Assembly: GCF_030209475.1 (NCBI RefSeq)
Contig: NZ_JARVRW010000012.1
Location: forward strand, 1-64,000
Length of the DNA: 64,000 nucleotides
Reading direction: 5' to 3'
Source of the DNA: Microbacterium sp. lyk4-40-TSB-66
GTDB lineage: Bacteria > Actinomycetota > Actinomycetes > Actinomycetales > Microbacteriaceae
Shown: positions 62,597 to 64,000 of the stretch, one piece after another
Layout of the letters: each line of letters starts with the position of its first letter
How positions within the stretch are numbered: the stretch's first letter is position 1
Notes under the pieces: generated by a model
What the model saw: the letters and a program-made list of their open reading frames with translations, nothing else
Told to the model about the DNA's origin: nothing
The model's database searches: none
Made by a program: the position numbers and the translations under genes

Positions 62597-62650
62597 GATC
62601 CGCGCAACCTCGGTGGTTCGAGCGCCGAACCGCCAGAGGCTGCGCGGATC
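62597..62650. repeat. Long hairpin with CGCAACCTC core
   Basis: GATCCGCGCAACCTC (62597-62611) pairs with GAGGCTGCGCGGATC (62636-62650) except for one A-C position; the loop contains a further GGTTCG/CGAACC stem. Adjacent GCGGAGGCTGCGCGG continues the theme. The core matches the repeat family at 43 kb. It probably terminates the LCP gene and the convergent MerR gene. Confidence 0.75.
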
Positions 62651-62722
62651 GCGGAGGCTGCGCGGCTGACGCAGGGTACGCGGCACGCGGAGGTGACCGG
62701 CGTTCGCCGGCCGCGCCCGACC

Positions 62723-63469
62723 TCAGCGCAGGTGTGTGTCGGCGTGGACCACCATGACATCCCGGATCGCCGCCGCGTTCCGCTCCCCGCCGTAGACCGC
62801 GGAGAACCGCGGGTCCGCCACGTAGAGCTCTCCGAGGCCGCTGTAGGCGGCGGCATCCGGAACCCGGCCCCACTGATCGGCGACCCAGAGATGGTGCGCC
62901 CCGACGAGTGCCTGCAGTTCCGGGTCCCCCGGTCGAAGGCCCCTCTCCACGGCAGCACGAAGCGACGCGTTCACCTCCCGTCCGTGCTCGTCGGCGGCGC
63001 GACGCTGATCCGGGGTGAGCGCCCGCCGTCGGGCGGCGCTGCGCTCCCATGCGTCGTCGCCCCACCGCTGGCGGACCTCGTCTTCGTAGCGGGAGTCGTC
63101 GACTCCGGCCAGAGCGTCGTCGATGCTCATGTCTCTTCCTTCCTCCAGGGCTGTCAGGGTGTCGCGCACCGCGTCGATGCGCCGGTCGAGGCCGGATCGC
63201 GCGCGCTCGAGCGTGGCGAGGTGCGCCCGGACGGTGTCGGCGAACGACTGCTCGTCCTCCAGCACCCGCGCGATCTCGGGGAGCGGCAGGTCGAGGGCGC
63301 GCAACGACAGGATGCGGTAGAGCCGCGCGACCTCCGCGTCGCCGTAGAAGCGGTATCCGTTCTCGCCGACCCGTGACGGACGCAGCAATCCCACGCTGTC
63401 GTAGTGCCGCAGCGTGCGGCTCGTCACACCGGCCGCGCGGGCGAGGTCGGCGATGGACCATTCGTTCAT
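62723..63469 (-). CDS. MerR-family regulator with TipAS domain
   Basis: A 248-residue TipA-like regulator. The MerR helix-turn-helix is near 4-70 (WSIADLARAAGVTSRTLRHY with DSVGLLRPSRVGENGYRFY), a dimerisation coiled coil is near 75-115, and a C-terminal TipAS domain near 125-245 contains RWGDDAWERSAARRRALTPD and AHHLWVADQWGRV. TipAS domains bind thiopeptide-like or other large hydrophobic drugs. ATG 63469 is used; an upstream GTG at 63478 is part of the -10 region. Its promoter has the MerR 19-bp spacer, so it is autoregulated. Confidence 0.94.
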   Translation of the reverse strand: MNEWSIADLARAAGVTSRTLRHYDSVGLLRPSRVGENGYRFYGDAEVARLYRILSLRALDLPLPEIARVLEDEQSFADTVRAHLATLERARSGLDRRIDAVRDTLTALEEGRDMSIDDALAGVDDSRYEDEVRQRWGDDAWERSAARRRALTPDQRRAADEHGREVNASLRAAVERGLRPGDPELQALVGAHHLWVADQWGRVPDAAAYSGLGELYVADPRFSAVYGGERNAAAIRDVMVVHADTHLR

Positions 63470-63476
63470 GGCATCC

Positions 63477-63508
63477 ACCCTGCCGCTTGACGCAGCGGCA
63501 GAGTCAAG
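63477..63508 (-). promoter_or_regulatory. MerR-type autoregulated promoter, 19-bp spacer
   Basis: On the minus strand TTGACT (63507-63502) and CAGGGT (63482-63477) are 19 bp apart. The inverted repeat CTTGAC...GTCAAG (63486-63508) starts at the -35 box and runs into the spacer. The -10 box is 7 nt (GGATGCC) before the ATG. This is the overlong-spacer layout that MerR activators correct by DNA distortion. Confidence 0.8.
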
Positions 63509-63546
63509 TGCCGGGATCGTTCAGGCCGATGAGCGAGCATCGAGGG

Positions 63547-64000
63547 GTGAAGAGTCTCGCGCGTCCGACCGCCCTGCTGCTGCTCGCGGCGCTGACGCTC
63601 ACCGCGTGCGCGCCGACGCCCGCGCCCGAGGTGCCACCGACCGCGACGACCACGCCCTCACCGACCCGGACGCCCACCCCGACCCCCACGCCGACTCCCG
63701 ACCCGCTCGCCGCCATGAGCGTCGCCGACAGGGTGGGTCAGATGTTCATGGTCGGAACCTCGGTCGAGGGCGCCGATCCGACGACGCTCGCGGCCGTGGT
63801 CGACGACCGCATCGGCGGCGTCTTCCTGCACGGGCGATCGGATGCCGGAGCCCCGGCGATCGCGCAGCTGGTTGCTCAGTTCACCTCGGCGAGCGGTACG
63901 GACCGCCCCGCGCTGTGGGTCGCCACCGACCAGGAGGGAGGCACCGTGCAGGTGCTGTCGGGGCCGGGATTCGACGACATCCCTTCGGCCGTCGAACAGG
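63547..64000 (+). CDS. GH3-family glycosidase lipoprotein, 5' part
   Basis: Only 151 residues are visible before the window ends. The N-terminus is a lipoprotein signal with lipobox TLTAC (Cys21), then a Pro/Thr linker of about 30 residues (TPTPTPTPTPDP). The start of a glycoside hydrolase family 3 domain follows: MSVADRVGQMFMVGTSVEGA, RIGGVFLHGRSD and LWVATDQEGGTVQVL, the latter typical of beta-N-acetylhexosaminidases (NagZ-like) involved in muropeptide recycling. The GTG is preceded by GAGCAT at 6 nt and may be leaderless. It is divergent from the MerR gene. Confidence 0.88.
   Translation, partial: MKSLARPTALLLLAALTLTACAPTPAPEVPPTATTTPSPTRTPTPTPTPTPDPLAAMSVADRVGQMFMVGTSVEGADPTTLAAVVDDRIGGVFLHGRSDAGAPAIAQLVAQFTSASGTDRPALWVATDQEGGTVQVLSGPGFDDIPSAVEQ

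Overview
The window is a G+C-rich actinobacterial chromosome segment, most likely from a Microbacteriaceae member close to Microbacterium. This is inferred from gene order, protein style, an F420-type LLM oxidoreductase, and many genes whose -10 hexamer lies 6-7 nt before the start codon (leaderless transcripts). No plasmid, phage, insertion sequence, CRISPR or rRNA gene is visible.

Backbone. A core actinobacterial gene order runs on the minus strand from about 47 kb down to 0.4 kb: rsmI (divergent from pmt), metG, tatD, rsmA, ispE, an Uup-type ABC-F gene, tRNA-Gln/glmU, prs, rplY, pth and mfd. It resembles the Mycobacterium tuberculosis Rv1002c-Rv1020 order, but accessory modules are spliced between the core genes.

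Accessory modules, left to right. (1) 4.1-5.2 kb: two small membrane proteins. (2) 7.3-12.6 kb: an organic-acid module with an MHS-family transporter, FAH-family enzyme, 2-hydroxyacid dehydrogenase, 3-hydroxyisobutyrate-dehydrogenase-like enzyme and IclR regulator. Matching GTTCAAT-type palindromes sit at both promoter regions. (3) 12.6-18.9 kb: an idonate/gluconate route (Zn dehydrogenase, gluconate 5-dehydrogenase-like SDR, GntP permease, GntR regulator, gluconokinase, 6-phosphogluconate dehydrogenase), followed by a VanZ-like gene. (4) 19.4-21.7 kb: a two-component system. (5) 23.7-26.7 kb: a flavinylation/electron-transfer cassette of FMN-binding lipoprotein, ApbE and an RnfD/NqrB-like membrane flavoreductase. 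(6) 32.7-36.3 kb: an OpuC-type compatible-solute ABC transporter led by a DUF427 gene. (7) 37.8-40.3 kb: a Stealth-type sugar-phosphate transferase and a convergent, overlapping phosphodiesterase. (8) 41.6-43.1 kb: a sugar-porter MFS gene where rpfB sits in mycobacteria.

Right of pmt lie an AAA ATPase, a thioredoxin-domain (DUF255) protein and an aldo/keto reductase. A MocR-type regulator then diverges from a ureidopropionase/hydantoinase/LLM-oxidoreductase/ABC-importer operon (53.8-61.1 kb), probably for import and opening of a cyclic ureide (hydantoin or dihydropyrimidine). The window ends with an LCP-family protein, a TipA-like MerR regulator with a classic 19-bp-spacer promoter, and the 5' part of a GH3 lipoprotein gene.

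Most notable: a tRNA-Gln whose 3' end is 1 nt from the glmU start codon; divergent rsmI/pmt leaderless promoters whose -10 boxes overlap; an SDR gene remnant inside an operon; an overlap-coupled 38-codon ORF in the ureide importer operon; a likely CTG-started VanZ gene; and a dispersed 23-bp palindrome, two of whose four copies are translated inside tatD and the LLM gene. All readings were made by eye; no database search or folding program was run.
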